Shown here piece after piece: positions 15,611 through 32,298 of a stretch of 64,000 nucleotides of DNA. A model generated the notes under the pieces. That model was given only the letters and a program-made list of their open reading frames with translations. It did not search any database and had not been told where the DNA came from. The translations under genes and the position numbers were made by a program. Origin of the DNA: Megachile rotundata (Eukaryota > Arthropoda > Insecta > Hymenoptera > Megachilidae); contig NW_027473342.1 of NCBI RefSeq assembly GCF_050947335.1, positions 62,001-126,000 of the forward strand, given 5' to 3'. Numbering within the stretch: position 1 is the first letter of the stretch; every line of letters starts with the position of its first letter.

Positions 15611-17228
15611 CACAATCACACAATCACACAATCACACAATGACACAATCACACAATCACACAATCACACAATCACACAATCACACAATCACACAATCACA
15701 CAATCACACAACCACACAATCACACAACCACACAATCACACAACCACACAATCACTCAATCACACAATCACACACTCACACAATCACACAGTCACAATCA
15801 CACAATCACAATCACACAATCACACAATCACACACTCACACAATCACACAATCACACAATCACACAATCACACAATCACATAATCACACAATCACACAAT
15901 CACACAATCACACAATCACACAATCACACAATCACACAATCACGCAATCACACAATCACACAATTACACAATCACACAACCACACAATCACACAAGCACA
16001 CAATCACTTAATCACACAATCACACACTCATACAATCCCACAGTCACAATCACACAATCACACAATCACCTAATCACACAATCACACAATCACACAACCA
16101 CACAATCACACAAGCACACAATCACTCAATCAGACAATCACACACTCACACAATCACACAATCACACAATCACATAATCACACAATCACACAATCACACA
16201 ATCACACAATCACACAATCACACAGTACACACAATCACAATCACACAATCACAATTACACAATCGCACAATCACACAATCGCACAATCACACAATCACAC
16301 GATCACACAGTCGCACAATCACACAATCACACAATCACACAATCACACAATCACACAATCACACAATCACACAGTCACACAATCAGACAATCACACAATC
16401 ACACAATCACTAGATCACACAATCACACAATCACACAATCACACAATCACAATCACACAATCACAATTACACCATCACACAATCACACAATCTCACAATC
16501 ACACAATCTCACAATCACACAATCACACAATCACACAATCACACAATCACACAATCGCACACTCACACAATCGCACAGTCACAATCACACAATCACACAA
16601 TCACACAATCACACAATCACACAATCACACAATCACACAATCACACAATCACACAATCACACAATCACACAAACACACAATCACACAATCACACAACCAC
16701 ACAATCACACAATCACACAATCACACAACCACACACTCACACAATCACTCAATCACACAATCACACAATCACACAATCACAATCACACAATCACAATCAC
16801 ACAATCACAATCACACAATCACAATCACACAATCACAATCACACAACCACAATCACACAATCACACAATCACACAATCACACAATCACACAATCACACAA
16901 TCACACAATCACACAATCACACAATCACACAATCACACAATCACACAATCACACAATCACACAATCACACAATCACACAAGCACACAATCACTCAATCAC
17001 ACAATCACACACTCACAAAATCACACAGTCACAATCACACAGTCACAATCACACAATCACAATCACGCAATCACAATCACACAATCACACAGTCACACAA
17101 TCACACAATCACACAATCACACAATCACACAATCACACAATCACACAATCACACAATCACACAATCACACAATCACACAATCACACAATCACACAATCAC
17201 ACAGTCACACAATCACACAATCACAATC

Positions 17229-17426
17229 ACGCAATCACACAATCACGATTGCACAATCACGATCACACAATCACGATCACACAATCACGATGACACAATC
17301 ACGGTCACACAATCACGGTCACAAAATCACGGTCACACAATCACGGTCACACAATCGCGGTCACACAATCACCTAGTCACACAATCACACAGTCACACAA
17401 TCACGCAGTCACACAATCACTCAATC
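17229..17426 (+). repeat. CpG module 6 (GATGAC type)
   Basis: GATTGC at 17247; counterpart of module 3. Its first ACGCAGTC has become ACCTAGTC near 17371, a change private to this copy. Confidence 0.92.
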
Positions 17427-17480
17427 ACACAATCACACAATCACACAATCACACAGTCACACAATCACACAATCACAATC

Positions 17481-17678
17481 ACGCAATCACACAATCACGA
17501 TTGCACAATCACGATCACACAATCACGATCACACAATCACGATCACACAATCACGGTCACACAATCACGGTCACAAAATCACGGTCACACAATCACGGTC
17601 ACACAATCGCGGTCACACAATCACGCAGTCACACAATCACACAGTCACACAATCACGCAGTCACACAATCACTCAATC
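17481..17678 (+). repeat. CpG module 7 (GATCAC type)
   Basis: GATTGC at 17499; counterpart of module 4. Spacing to module 6 is 252 bp, two octamers less than in the first pair. Confidence 0.92.
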
Positions 17679-19105
17679 ACACAATCACACAATCACACAA
17701 TCTCACAATCACACAATCACACAATCACACAATCACACAATGACACAATCACACAATCACACAATCACACAATCACACAATCACACAATCACACAATCAC
17801 ACAGTACACACAATCACAATCACACAATCACAATTACACAATCGCACAATCACACAATCACACAATCACACAATCACACAATCACACAGTCACACAATCA
17901 CACAATCACACAATCACACAATCACACAATCACACAATCACACAATCACACAATCACACAATCACACAACCACACAATCACACAATCACACAACCACACA
18001 ATCACACAAGCACACAATCACTCAATCACACAATCACACACTCACACAATCGCACAGTCACAATCACACAATCACACAATCACACAATCACACAATCACA
18101 CAATCACACAATCACACAATCACACAATCACACAATCACACAATCACACAATCACACAATCACACAATCACACAACCACACAATCACACAATCACACAAT
18201 CACACAACCACACACTCACACAATCACTCAATCACACAATCACACAATCACACAATCACAATCACACAATCACAATCACACAATCACAATCACACAATCA
18301 CAATCACACAATCACAATCACACAATCACAATCACACAACCACAATCACACAATCACACAATCACACAATCACACAATCACACAATCACACAATCACACA
18401 ATCACACAATCACACAATCACACAATCACACAATCACACAATCACACAATCACACAATCACACAATCACACAATCACACAATCACACAATCACACAATCA
18501 CACAATCACACAATCACACAATCACACAATCACACAATCACACAATCACACAATCACACAATCACACAATCACACAATCACACAACCACACAATCACACA
18601 AGCACACAGTCACTCAATCACACAATCACACACTCACACAATCACACAGTCACAATCACACAATCACACAATCACACAATCACACAATCACACAATCACA
18701 CAATCACACAATCACACAATCACACAATCACACAATCACACAATCACACAATCACACAATCACACAATCACACAATCACCTAATCACACAATCACACAAT
18801 CACACAACCACACAATCACACAAGCACACAATCACTCAATCACACAATCACACACTCACACAATCACACAGTCACAATCACACAGTCACAATCACACAAT
18901 CACAATCACACAATCACAATCACACAATCACACAATAACACAATCACACAATCACACAATCACACAATCACACAAGCACACAATCACTCAATCACACTAT
19001 CACACAATCACACAATCACACAATCACACAATCACACAATCACACAATCACACAATCACACAATCACACAATCACACAATCACACAGTCACACAATCACA
19101 CAATC

Positions 19106-19131
19106 ACAATCACGCAATCACGCAATCACAC
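19106..19131 (+). repeat. CpG module remnant (family B copy 2)
   Basis: Two adjacent ACGCAATC units near 19113 and 19121 with no GATTGC body; counterpart of the remnant near 10.94 kb. Confidence 0.75.
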
Positions 19132-20495
19132 AATCACACAATCACACAATCACACAATCACACAATCACATCATCACACAATCACACAACCACACAATCA
19201 CACAATCACACAATCACACAACCACACACTCACACAATCACTCAATCACACAATCACACAATCACACAATCACAATCACACAATCACAATCACACAATCA
19301 CAATCACACAATCACAATCACACAATCACAATCACACAACCACAATCACACAATCACACAATCACACAATCACACAATCACACAATCACACAATCACACA
19401 ATCACACAATCACACAATCACACAATCACACAATCACACAATCACACAATCACACAATCACACAATCACACAATCACACAATCACACAACCACACAATCA
19501 CACAAGCACACAGTCACTCAATCACACAATCACCCACTCACACAATCACACAGTCACAATCACACAATCACACAATCACACAATCACCATCACACAATCA
19601 CGATTACACCATCACACAATCACACTATCTCACAATCACACAATCACACAATCACACAATCACACAATCACACAATCACACAATCACACAATCGCACAAT
19701 CACAATTACACAATCACACAATCACACAATCACACAATCACACACTCACACAATCACACAATCACACAATCACACAATCACACACTCACACAATCACACA
19801 GACACAATCACACAATCACAATCGCACAATCACAATCACACAACCACAATCACACAATCACACAATCACACAATCACACAATCACACAATCACACAATCA
19901 CACAATCACACAATCACAAAATCACACAATCACACAATCACACAACCACACAATCACACAACCACACAATCACACAACCACACAATCACTCAATCACACA
20001 ATCACACACTCACACAATCACACAGTCACACAATCACACAATCACACAATCACACAATCACACAATCACACAACCACACAATCACACAACCACACAATCA
20101 CTCAATCACACAATCACACACTCACACAATCACACAGTCACATTAACACAATCACACAATCACACAATCACCTAATCACACAATCACACAATCACACAAC
20201 CACACAATAACACAAGCACACAATCACTCAATCAGACAATCACACACTCACACAATCACACAATCACACAATCACACAATCACACAATCACACAATCACA
20301 CAATCACACAATCACACAATCACACAATCACACACTCACACAATCACACAGTCACAATCACACAATCACACAATCACACAATCACACAATCACAAAATCA
20401 CATAACCACACAATCACACAATCACACAATCACACAGTCACAATCACACAATCACACAATCACACAATCACACACTCACACAATCACACAATCAC

Positions 20496-20683
20496 ACGAT
20501 CACACAGTCACACGATCACACGATCACACAATCACACAATCACGCAATCACAATCACGGTCACTCAATCACGGCCACACAATCACGGTCACACAATCACG
20601 GTCACACAATCACGGTCACACAATCACACAATCACACAAGCACACAATCACTCAATCACACAATCACACACTCATACAATCCC
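20496..20683 (+). repeat. ACGGCC module 2
   Basis: Key position 20557; CATACAATCCC at exactly +116. CATTAAC is 416 bp upstream. Counterpart of module 1 in family B. Followed by a private ACGCAATC near 20697. Confidence 0.9.
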
Positions 20684-21039
20684 ACAGTCACAATCACGCA
20701 ATCACACAATCACCTAATCACACAATCACACAATCACACAACCACACAATCACACAAGCACACAATCACTCAATCAGACAATCACACACTCACACAATCA
20801 CACAATCACACAATCACACAATCACATAATCACACAATCACACAATCACACAATCACACAATCACACAATCACACAGTACACACAATCACAATCACACAA
20901 TCACAATTACACAATCGCACAATCACACAATCGCACAATCACACAATCACACAATCACACAGTCACACAATCACACAATCACACAATCACACAATCACAC
21001 AATCACACAATCACACAGTCACACAATCACACAATCACA

Positions 21040-21350
21040 CAATCACACAATCACTCAATCACACAATCACAATCACACCACCACAATCACACAATCACAC
21101 AATTACACAATCGCACAATCACACAATCGCACAATCACACAATCACACAATCACACAGTCACACAATCACACAATCACACAATCACACAATCACACAATC
21201 ACACAATCACACAGTCACACAATCACACAATCACACAATCACACAATCACTCAATCACACAATCACAATCACACAACCACAATCACACAATCACACAATC
21301 ACACAATCACACAATCACACAATCACACAATCACACAACCACACACACAC
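21040..21350 (+). repeat. Local ~195-bp duplication ending in a (CA)n tract
   Basis: A CACTCAATC unit followed by 14-mer units recurs 194 bp apart (21052 and 21246). The same sub-block recurs at 196 bp near 27614/27810 and 32535/32731. Immediately downstream, near 21,340, is the run CCACACACACACAATC, a short dinucleotide stretch I did not see elsewhere in the window, possibly a deletion junction. Confidence 0.7.
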
Positions 21351-22701
21351 AATCACACAATCACACAACCACACAATCACACAAGCACACAATCACTCAA
21401 TCAGACAATCACACACTCACACAATCACACAATCACACAATCACACAATCACATAATCACACAATCACACAATCACACAATCACACAATCACACAATCAC
21501 ACAGTACACACAATCACAATCACACAATCACAATTACACAATCGCACAATCACACAATCGCACAATCACACAATCACACAATCACACAGTCGCACAATCA
21601 CACAATCACACAATCACACTATCACACAATCACACAATCACACAGTCACACAATCAGACAATCACACAATCACACAATCACTAGATCACACAATCACACA
21701 ATCACACAATCACAATCACACAATCACAATTACACCATCACACAATCACACAATCTCACAATCACACAATCACACAATCACACAATCACACAATCACACA
21801 ATCGCACAATCACAATTACACAATCACACAATCACACAATCACACAATCACACACTCACACAATCACACAATCACACAATCACACAATCACACACTCACA
21901 CAATCACACAGACACAATCACACAATCACAATCACACAATCACAATCACACAACCACAATCACACAATCACACAATCACACAATCACACAATCACACAAT
22001 CACACAATCACACAATCACACAATCACACAATCACACAATCACACAGTCACACAACCACACAATCACACAACCACACAATCACACAACCACACAATCACT
22101 CAATCACACAATCACACACTCACACAATCACACAGTCACAATCACACAATCACAATCACACAATCACACAATCACACACTCACACAATCACACAATCACA
22201 CAATCACACAATCACACAATCACATAATCACACAATCACACAATCACACAATCACACAATCACACAATCACACAATCACACAATCACACAATCACACAAT
22301 CACCTAATCACACAATCACACAATCACACAACCACACAATCACACAAGCACACAATCACACAAGCACACAATCACTCAATCACACAATCACACACTCACA
22401 CAATCACACAGTCACAATCACACAATCACAATCACACAATCACAATCACACAATCACACAATCACACAATCACACAATCACACAATCACACAATCACACA
22501 AGCACACAATCACTCAATCACACAGTCACACACTCACAAAATCACACAGTCACAATCACACATTCACAATCACACAATCACAATCACACAATCACAATCA
22601 CACAATCACACAATCACACAATCACACAATCACACAATCACACAATCACACAATCACACAATCACACAATCACACAGTCACACAATCACACAATCACAAT
22701 C

Positions 22702-22899
22702 ACGCAATCACACAATCACGATTGCACAATCACGATCACACAATCACGATCACACAATCACGATCACACAATCACGGTCACACAATCACGGTCACAAAAT
22801 CACGGGAACACAATCACGGTCACACAATCGCGGTCACACAATCACGCAGTCACACAATCACACAGTCACACAATCACGCAGTCACACAATCACTCAATC
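22702..22899 (+). repeat. CpG module 8 (GATCAC type, mutated)
   Basis: GATTGC at 22720. One ACGGTCAC reads ACGGGAAC near 22803, a private double change and the only GGG I noticed on the + strand. Otherwise full length. Confidence 0.92.
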
Positions 22900-23169
22900 A
22901 CACAATCACACAATCACACAATCTCACAATCACACAATCACACAATCACACAATCACACAATCACACAATCACACAATCACACAATCACACAATCACACA
23001 ATCACACAATCACACAATCACACAATCACACAATCACACAATCACACAGTACACACAATCACAATCACACAATCACACAATCACACAATCACACAACCAC
23101 ACAATCACACAATCACACAATCACACAACCACACACTCACACAATCACTCAATCACACAATCACACAAT

Positions 23170-23300
23170 CACACAATCACAATCACACAATCACAATCAC
23201 ACAATCACAATCACACAATCACAATCACACAATCACAATCACACAATCACAATCACACAATCACAATCACACAATCACAATCACACAACCACAATCACAC
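23170..23300 (+). repeat. Longest 14-mer tract (about nine units)
   Basis: Alternating hexamer ACAATC and octamer ACACAATC gives about nine consecutive 14-bp units, against four to six in comparable tracts such as 8615-8705, 18255-18345 and 29845-29930. The tract ends with ACACAACC as in the other copies. Copy number varies between otherwise matching segments, so the 14-mer behaves as its own slippage unit. Confidence 0.85.
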
Positions 23301-23694
23301 AATCACACAATCACACAATCACACAATCACACAATCACACAATCACACAATCACACAATCACACAATCACACAATCACACAATCACACAATCACACAATC
23401 ACACAATCACACAATCACACAATCACACAATCACACAATCACACAATCACACAAGCACACAATCACTCAATCACACAATCACACACTCACAAAATCACAC
23501 AGTCACAATCACACAGTCACAATCACACAATCACAATCACACAATCACAATCACACAATCACACAATCACACAATCACACAATCACACAATCACACAATC
23601 ACACAATCACACAATCACACAATCACACAATCACACAATCACACAATCACACAATCACACAATCACACAGTCACACAATCACACAATCACAATC

Positions 23695-23892
23695 ACGCAA
23701 TCACACAATCACGATTGCACAATCACGATCACACAATCACGATCACACAATCACGATGACACAATCACGGTCACACAATCACTGTCACAAAATCACGGTC
23801 ACACAATCACGGTCACACAATCGCGGTCACACAATCACGCAGTCACACAATCACACAGTCACACAATCACGCAGTCACACAATCACTCAATC
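23695..23892 (+). repeat. CpG module 9 (GATGAC type, ACTGTC subtype)
   Basis: GATTGC at 23713. ACGGTC is replaced by ACTGTC at +68, a change shared only with modules 12 and 15, which ties the three family C segments together. Confidence 0.92.
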
Positions 23893-25557
23893 ACACAATC
23901 ACACAATCACACAATCTCACAATCACACAATCACACAATCACACAATCACACAATCACACAATCACACAATCACACAATCACACAATCACACAGTACACA
24001 CAATCACAATCACACAATCACAATTACACAATCGCACAATCACACAATCACACAATCACACAATCACACAATCACACAATCACAGAGTCACACAATCACA
24101 CAATCACACCATCACACAATCACACAATCACACAATCACACAATCACACAATCACACAATCACACAACCACACAATCACACAATCACACAACCACACAAT
24201 CACACAAGCACACAATCACTCAATCACACAATCACACACTCACACAATCGCACAGTCACAATCACACAATCACACAATCACACAATCACACAATCACACA
24301 ATCACACAATCACACAATCACACAATCACACAATCACACAATCACACAATCACACAATCACACAACCACACAATCACACAATCACACAATCACACAACCA
24401 CACACTCACACAATCACTCAATCACACAATCACACAATCACACAATCACACAATCACAATCACACAATCACAATCACACAATCACAATCACACAATCACA
24501 ATCACACAATCACAATCACACAATCACAATCACACAACCACAATCACACAATCACACAATCACACAATCACACAATCACACAATCACACAATCACACAAT
24601 CACACAATCACACAATCACACAATCACACAATCACACAATCACACAATCACACAATCACACAATCACACAATCACACAATCACACAATCACACAATCACA
24701 CAATCACACAACCACACAATCACACAAGCACACAGTCACTCAATCACACAATCACACACTCACACAATCACACAGTCACAATCACACAATCACACAATCA
24801 CACAATCACAATCACACAATCACGATTACACCATCACACAATCACACTATCTCACAATCACACAATCACACAATCACACAATCACACAATCACACAATCA
24901 CACAATCACACAATCGCACAATCACAATTACACAATCACACAATCACACAATCACACAATCACACAATCACACACTCACACAATCACACAATCACACAAT
25001 CACACAATCACACACTCACACAATCACACAGACACAATCACACAATCACAATCACACAATCACAATCACACAACCACAATCACACAATCACACAATCACA
25101 CAATCACACAATCACACAATCACAAAATCACACAATCACACAATCACACAACCACACAATCACACAACCACACAATCACACAACCACACAATCACTCAAT
25201 CACACAATCACACACTCACACAATCACACAGTCACACAATCACACAATCACACAATCACACAATCACACAACCACACAATCACACAACCACACAATCACT
25301 CAATCACACAATCACACACTCACACAATCACACAGTCACATTAACACAATCACACAATCACTCAATCACACAATCACACACTCACAAAATCACACAGTCA
25401 CAATCACACAGTCACAATCACACAATCACAATCACACAATCACAATCACACAATCACACAATCACACAATCACACAATCACACAATCACACAATCACACA
25501 ATCACACAATCACACAATCACACAATCACACAGTCACACAATCACACAATCACAATC

Positions 25558-25755
25558 ACGCAATCACACAATCACGATTGCACAATCACGATCACACAAT
25601 CACGATCACACAATCACGATCACACAATCACGGTCACACAATCACGGTCACAAAATCACGGTCACACAATCACGGTCACACAATCGCGGTCACACAATCA
25701 CGCAGTCACACAATCACACAGTCACACAATCACGCAGTCACACAATCACTCAATC
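25558..25755 (+). repeat. CpG module 10 (GATCAC type)
   Basis: GATTGC at 25576, full length, 237 bp after CATTAAC (25339). Confidence 0.92.
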
Positions 25756-25880
25756 ACACAATCACACAATCACACAATCTCACAATCACACAATCACACA
25801 ATCACACAATCACACAATCACACAATCACACAATCACACAATCACACAATCACACAATCACACAATCACACAATCACACA

Positions 25881-27430
25881 GTACACACAATCACAATCAC
25901 ACAATCACAATTACACAATCGCACAATCACACAATCACACAATCACACAATCACACAATCACACAGTCACACAATCACACAATCACACAATCACACAATC
26001 ACACAATCACACAATCACACAATCACACAATCACACAGTACACACAATCACAATCACACAATCACAATTACACAATCGCACAATCACACAATCACACAAT
26101 CACACAATCACACAATCACACAGTCACACAATCACACAATCACACAATCACACAATCACACAATCACACAATCACACAATCACACAATCACACAATCACA
26201 CAATCACAATCACACAATCACAATCACACAATCACAATCACACAACCACAATCACACAATCACACAATCACACAATCACACAATCACACAATCACACAAT
26301 CACACAATCACACAATCACACAATCACACAATCACACAATCACACAATCACACAATCACACAATCACACAATCACACAATCACACAATCACACAATCACA
26401 CAATCACACAATCACACAATCACACAATCACACAATCACACAATCACACAATCACACAATCACTAAATCACACAATCACACAATCACACAACCACACAAT
26501 CACACAACCACACAATCACACAACCACACAATCACTCAATCACACAATCACACACTCACACAATCACACAGTCACACAATCACACAATCACACAATCACA
26601 CAATCACACAATCACACAACCACACAATCACACAACCACACAATCACTCAATCACACAATCACACACTCACACAATCACACAGTCACATTAACACAATCA
26701 CACAATCACACAATCACCTAATCACACAATCACACAATCACACAACCGCACAATAACACAAGCACACAATCACTCAATCAGACAATCACACACTCACACA
26801 ATCACACAATCACACAATCACACAATCACACAATCACACAATCACACAATCACACAATCACACAATCACACACTCACACAATCACACAGTCACAATCACA
26901 CAATCACACAATTACACAATCACACAATCACAAAATCACATAACCACACAATCACACAATCACACAATCACACAGTCACAATCACACAATCACACAATCA
27001 CACAATCACACACTCACACAATCACACAATCACACGATCACACAGTCACACGATCACACGATCACACAGTCACACGATCACACGATCACACAATCACACA
27101 ATCACGCAATCACAATCACGGTCACTCAATCACGGCCACACAATCACGGTCACACAATCACGGTCACACAATCACGGTCACACAATCACACAATCACACA
27201 AGCACACAATCACTCAATCACACAATCACACACTCATACAATCCCACAGTCACAATCACACAATCACACAATCACCTAATCACACAATCACACAATCACA
27301 CAACCACACAATCACACAAGCACACAATCACTCAATCAGACAATCACACACTCACACAATCACACAATCACACAATCACACAATCACATAATCACACAAT
27401 CACACAATCACACAATCACACAATCACACA
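25881..27430 (+). repeat. Segment between family C relatives, with ACGGCC module
   Basis: This contains two GTACACAC units (25880, 26037), a pure octamer run of about 210 bp ending at CACTAAATC (near 26463), CATTAAC (26687) and the longest of the seven ACGGCC modules (27034-27245). It splits the older C-type copy from the tandem C pair. Confidence 0.75.
27034..27245 (+). repeat. ACGGCC module 3 (extended)
   Basis: Key position 27119. The 5' ACACGATC/ACACAGTC part is 24 bp longer than in the other six because one set of three octamers is repeated. CATACAATCCC is still at +116; CATTAAC is 432 bp upstream. Confidence 0.9.
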
Positions 27431-29074
27431 ATCACACAGTACACACAATCACAATCACACAATCACAATTACACAATCGCACAATCACACAATCGCACAA
27501 TCACACAATCACACAATCACACAGTCACACAATCACACAATCACACAATCACACAATCACACAATCACACAATCACACAGTCACACAATCACACAATCAC
27601 ACAATCACACAATCACTCAATCACACAATCACAATCACACAACCACAATCACACAATCACACAATTACACAATCGCACAATCACACAATCGCACAATCAC
27701 ACAATCACACAATCACACAGTCACACAATCACACAATCACACAATCACACAATCACACAATCACACAATCACACAGTCACACAATCACACAATCACACAA
27801 TCACACAATCACTCAATCACACAATCACAATCACACAACCACAATCACACAATCACACAATCACACAATCACACAATCACACAATCACACAGTCGCACAA
27901 TCACACAATCACACAATCACACTATCACACAATCACACAATCACACAGTCACACAATCAGACAATCACACAATCACACAATCACTAGATCACACAATCAC
28001 ACAATCACACAATCACAATCACACAATCACAATTACACCATCACAAAATCACACAATCTCACAATCACACAATCACACAATCACACAATCACACAATCAC
28101 ACAATCGCACAATCACAATTGCACAATCACACAATCACACAATCACACAATCACACACTCACACAATCACACAATCACACAATCACACAATCACACACTC
28201 ACACAATCACACAGACACAATCACACAATCACAATCACACAATCACAATCACACAACCACAATCACACAATCACACAATCACACAATCACACAATCACAC
28301 AATCACACAATCACACAATCACACAATCACACAATCACACAATCACACAATCACACAATCACACAATCACACAACCACACAATCACACAACCACACAATC
28401 ACACAACCACACAATCACTCAATCACACAATCACACACTCACACAATCACACAGTCACAATCACACAATCACAATCACACAATCACACAATCACACACTC
28501 ACACAATCACACAATCACACAATCACACAATCACACAATCACATAATCACACAATCACACAATCACACAATCACACAATCACACAATCACACAATCACAC
28601 AATCACACAATCACACAATCACACAATCACACAATCACACAATCACCTAATCACACAATCACACAATCACACAACCACACAATCACACAAGCACACAATC
28701 ACTCAATCACACAATCACACACTCACACAATCACACAGTCACAATCACACAGTCACAATCACACAATCACAATCACACAATCACAATCACACAATCACAC
28801 AATCACACAATCACACAATCACACAATCACACAATCACACAATCACACAATCACACAAGCACACAATCACTCAATCACACAATCACACACTCACAAAATC
28901 ACACAGTCACAATCACACAGTCACAATCACACAATCACAATCACACAATCACAATCACACAATCACACAATCACACAATCACACAATCACACAATCACAC
29001 AATCACACAATCACACAATCACACAATCACACAATCACACAATCACACAGTCACACAATCACACAATCACAATC

Positions 29075-29272
29075 ACGCAATCACACAATCACGATTGCAC
29101 AATCACGATCACACAATCACGATCACACAATCACGATCACACAATCACGGTCACACAATCACGGTCACAAAATCACGGTCACACAATCACGGTCACACAA
29201 TCGCGGTCACACAATCACGCAGTCACACAATCACACAGTCACACAATCACGCAGTCACACAATCACTCAATC
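29075..29272 (+). repeat. CpG module 11 (GATCAC type)
   Basis: GATTGC at 29093, full length, 1109 bp after CTAG (27984). First module of family C copy 1. Confidence 0.92.
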
Positions 29273-30307
29273 ACACAATCACACAATCACACAATCTCAC
29301 AATCACACAATCACACAATCACACAATCACACAATCACACAATCACACAATCACACAATCACACAATCACACAATCACACAATCACACAATCACACAATC
29401 ACACAGTACACACAATCACAATCACACAATCACAATTACACAATCGCACAATCACACAATCACACAATCACACAATCACACAATCACACAGTCACACAAT
29501 CACACAATCACACAATCACACAATCACACAATCACACAATCACGCACTCACACAATCACACAATCACACAACGACACAATCACACAATCACACAACCACA
29601 CAATCACACAAGCACACAATCACTCAATCACACAATCACACACTCACACAATCGCACAGTCACAATCACACAATCACACAATCACACAATCACACAATCA
29701 CACAATCACACAATCACACAATCACACAATCACACAATCACACAATCACACAATCACACAACCACACAATCACACAATCACACAATCACACAACCACACA
29801 CTCACACAATCACTCAATCACACAATCACACAATCACACAATCACAATCACACAATCACAATCACACAATCACAATCACACAATCACAATCACACAATCA
29901 CAATCACACAATCACAATCACACAACCACAATCACACAATCACACAATCACACAATCACACAATCACACAATCACACAATCACACAATCACACAATCACA
30001 CAACCACACAATCACACAATCACACAATCACACAATCACACAATCACACAATCACACAATCACACAATCACACAAGCACACAATCACTCAATCACACAAT
30101 CACACACTCACAAAATCACACAGTCACAATCACACAGTCACAATCACACAATCACAATCACACAATCACAATCACACAATCACACAATCACACAATCACA
30201 CAATCACACAATCACACAATCACACAATCACACAATCACACAATCACACAATCACACAATCACACAGTCACACAATCACACAGTCACACAATCACACAAT
30301 CACAATC

Positions 30308-30505
30308 ACGCAATCACACAATCACGATTGCACAATCACGATCACACAATCACGATCACACAATCACGATGACACAATCACGGTCACACAATCACTGTCA
30401 CAAAATCACGGTCACACAATCACGGTCACACAATCGCGGTCACACAATCACGCAGTCACACAATCACACAGTCACACAATCACGCAGTCACACAATCACT
30501 CAATC
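30308..30505 (+). repeat. CpG module 12 (GATGAC type, ACTGTC subtype)
   Basis: GATTGC at 30326, ACTGTC at +68 as in modules 9 and 15. It is 1233 bp from module 11. Confidence 0.92.
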
Positions 30506-32100
30506 ACACAATCACACAATCACACAATCTCACAATCACACAATCACACAATCACACAATCACACAATCACACAATCACACAATCACACAATCACACAAT
30601 CACACAGTACACACAATCACAATCACACAATCACAATTACACAATCGCACAATCACACAATCACACAATCACACAATCACACAATCACAGAGTCACACAA
30701 TCACACAATCACACCATCACACAATCACACAATCACACAATCACACAATCACACAATCACACAATCACACAACCACACAATCACACAATCACACAACCAC
30801 ACAATCACACAAGCACACAATCACTCAATCACACAATCACACACTCACACAATCGCACAGTCACAATCACACAATCACACAATCACACAATCACACAATC
30901 ACACAATCACACAATCACACAATCACACAATCACACAATCACACAATCACACAACCACACAATCACACAATCACACAATCACACAACCACACACTCACAC
31001 AATCACTCAATCACACAATCACACAATCACACAATCACAATCACACAATCACAATCACACAATCACAATCACACAATCACAATCACACAATCACAATCAC
31101 ACAACCACAATCACACAATCACACAATCACACAATCACACAATCACACAATCACACAATCACACAATCACACAATCACACAATCACACAATCACACAATC
31201 ACACAATCACACAATCACACAATCACACAATCACACAATCACACAACCACACAATCACACAAGCACACAGTCACTCAATCACACAATCACACACTCACAC
31301 AATCACACAGTCACAATCACACAATCACACAATCACACAATCACACAATCACAATCACACAATCACGATTACACCATCACACAATCACACTATCTCACAA
31401 TCACACAATCACACAATCACACAATCACACAATCACACAATCACACAATCGCACAATCACAATTACACAATCACACAATCACACAATCACACAATCACAC
31501 AATCACACACTCACACAATCACACAATCACACAATCACACAATCACACACTCACACAATCACACAGACACAATCACACAATCACAATCACACAATCACAA
31601 TCACACAACCACAATCACACAATCACACAATCACACAATCACACAATCACACAATCACAAAATCACACAATCACACAATCACACAACCACACAATCACAC
31701 AACCACACAATCACACAACCACACAATCATTCAATCACACAATCACACACTCACACAATCACACAGTCACACAATCACACAATCACACAATCACACAATC
31801 ACACAACCACACAATCACACAACCACACAATCACTCAATCACACAATCACACACTCACACAATCACACAGTCACATTAACACAATCACACAATCACTCAA
31901 TCACACAATCACACACTCACAAAATCACACAGTCACAATCACACAGTCACAATCACACAATCACAATCACACAATCACAATCACACAATCACACAATCAC
32001 ACAATCACACAATCACACAATCACACAATCACACAATCACACAATCACACAATCACACAATCACACAATCACACAGTCACACAATCACACAATCACAATC

Positions 32101-32298
32101 ACGCAATCACACAATCACGATTGCACAATCACGATCACACAATCACGATCACACAATCACGATCACACAATCACGGTCACACAAACACGGTCACAAAATC
32201 ACGGTCACACAATCACGGTCACACAATCGCGGTCACACAATCACGCAGTCACACAATCACACAGTCACACAATCACGCAGTCACACAATCACTCAATC
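32101..32298 (+). repeat. CpG module 13 (GATCAC type, AAACACGG subtype)
   Basis: GATTGC at 32119. AATCACGG is changed to AAACACGG at +64, shared only with module 16. CATTAAC lies 245 bp upstream. Confidence 0.92.

Larger units (their letters stand above)
15640..21016 (+). repeat. Higher-order repeat family B, copy 2 (5.4 kb)
   Basis: This is the direct copy of the 7.48-12.87 kb segment, separated from it by 2.8 kb of other array. Marker order is conserved throughout. Private changes include ACCTAGTC within the CpG module near 17,371, ACCCACTC near 19,532, and two extra 14-mers in the tract near 18.25-18.35 kb. The boundaries are where the linked variants stop matching and are good to about 50 bp. 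Confidence 0.85.
21017..25880 (+). repeat. Family C-related segment (older copy)
   Basis: This segment has the same marker order as the 27.4-37.3 kb tandem pair: a repeated CACTCAATC sub-block, CTAGATC (21681), a GATCAC-type CpG module (22720), a GATGAC-type module (23713), CATTAAC (25339) and another GATCAC-type module (25576). Its GATGAC module shares the diagnostic ACTGTC change at +68 with the modules at 30326 and 35247. Spacing differs more than between the two 4.92-kb copies, so it is a more diverged relative. Confidence 0.72.

Noticed and set aside
21331..21350. (CA)n dinucleotide tract as a microsatellite locus or Z-DNA former
   Set aside because: It is only about five CA units long and explained by loss of AATC units between octamers; noted as a possible junction only.
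28118..28125. AATTGCAC at 28118 and 33039 as extra CpG-module starts
   Set aside because: The motif is an AATTACAC-to-AATTGCAC change in the usual octamer context, has no CpG series after it, and occurs as a matched pair only because of the 4.92-kb duplication.
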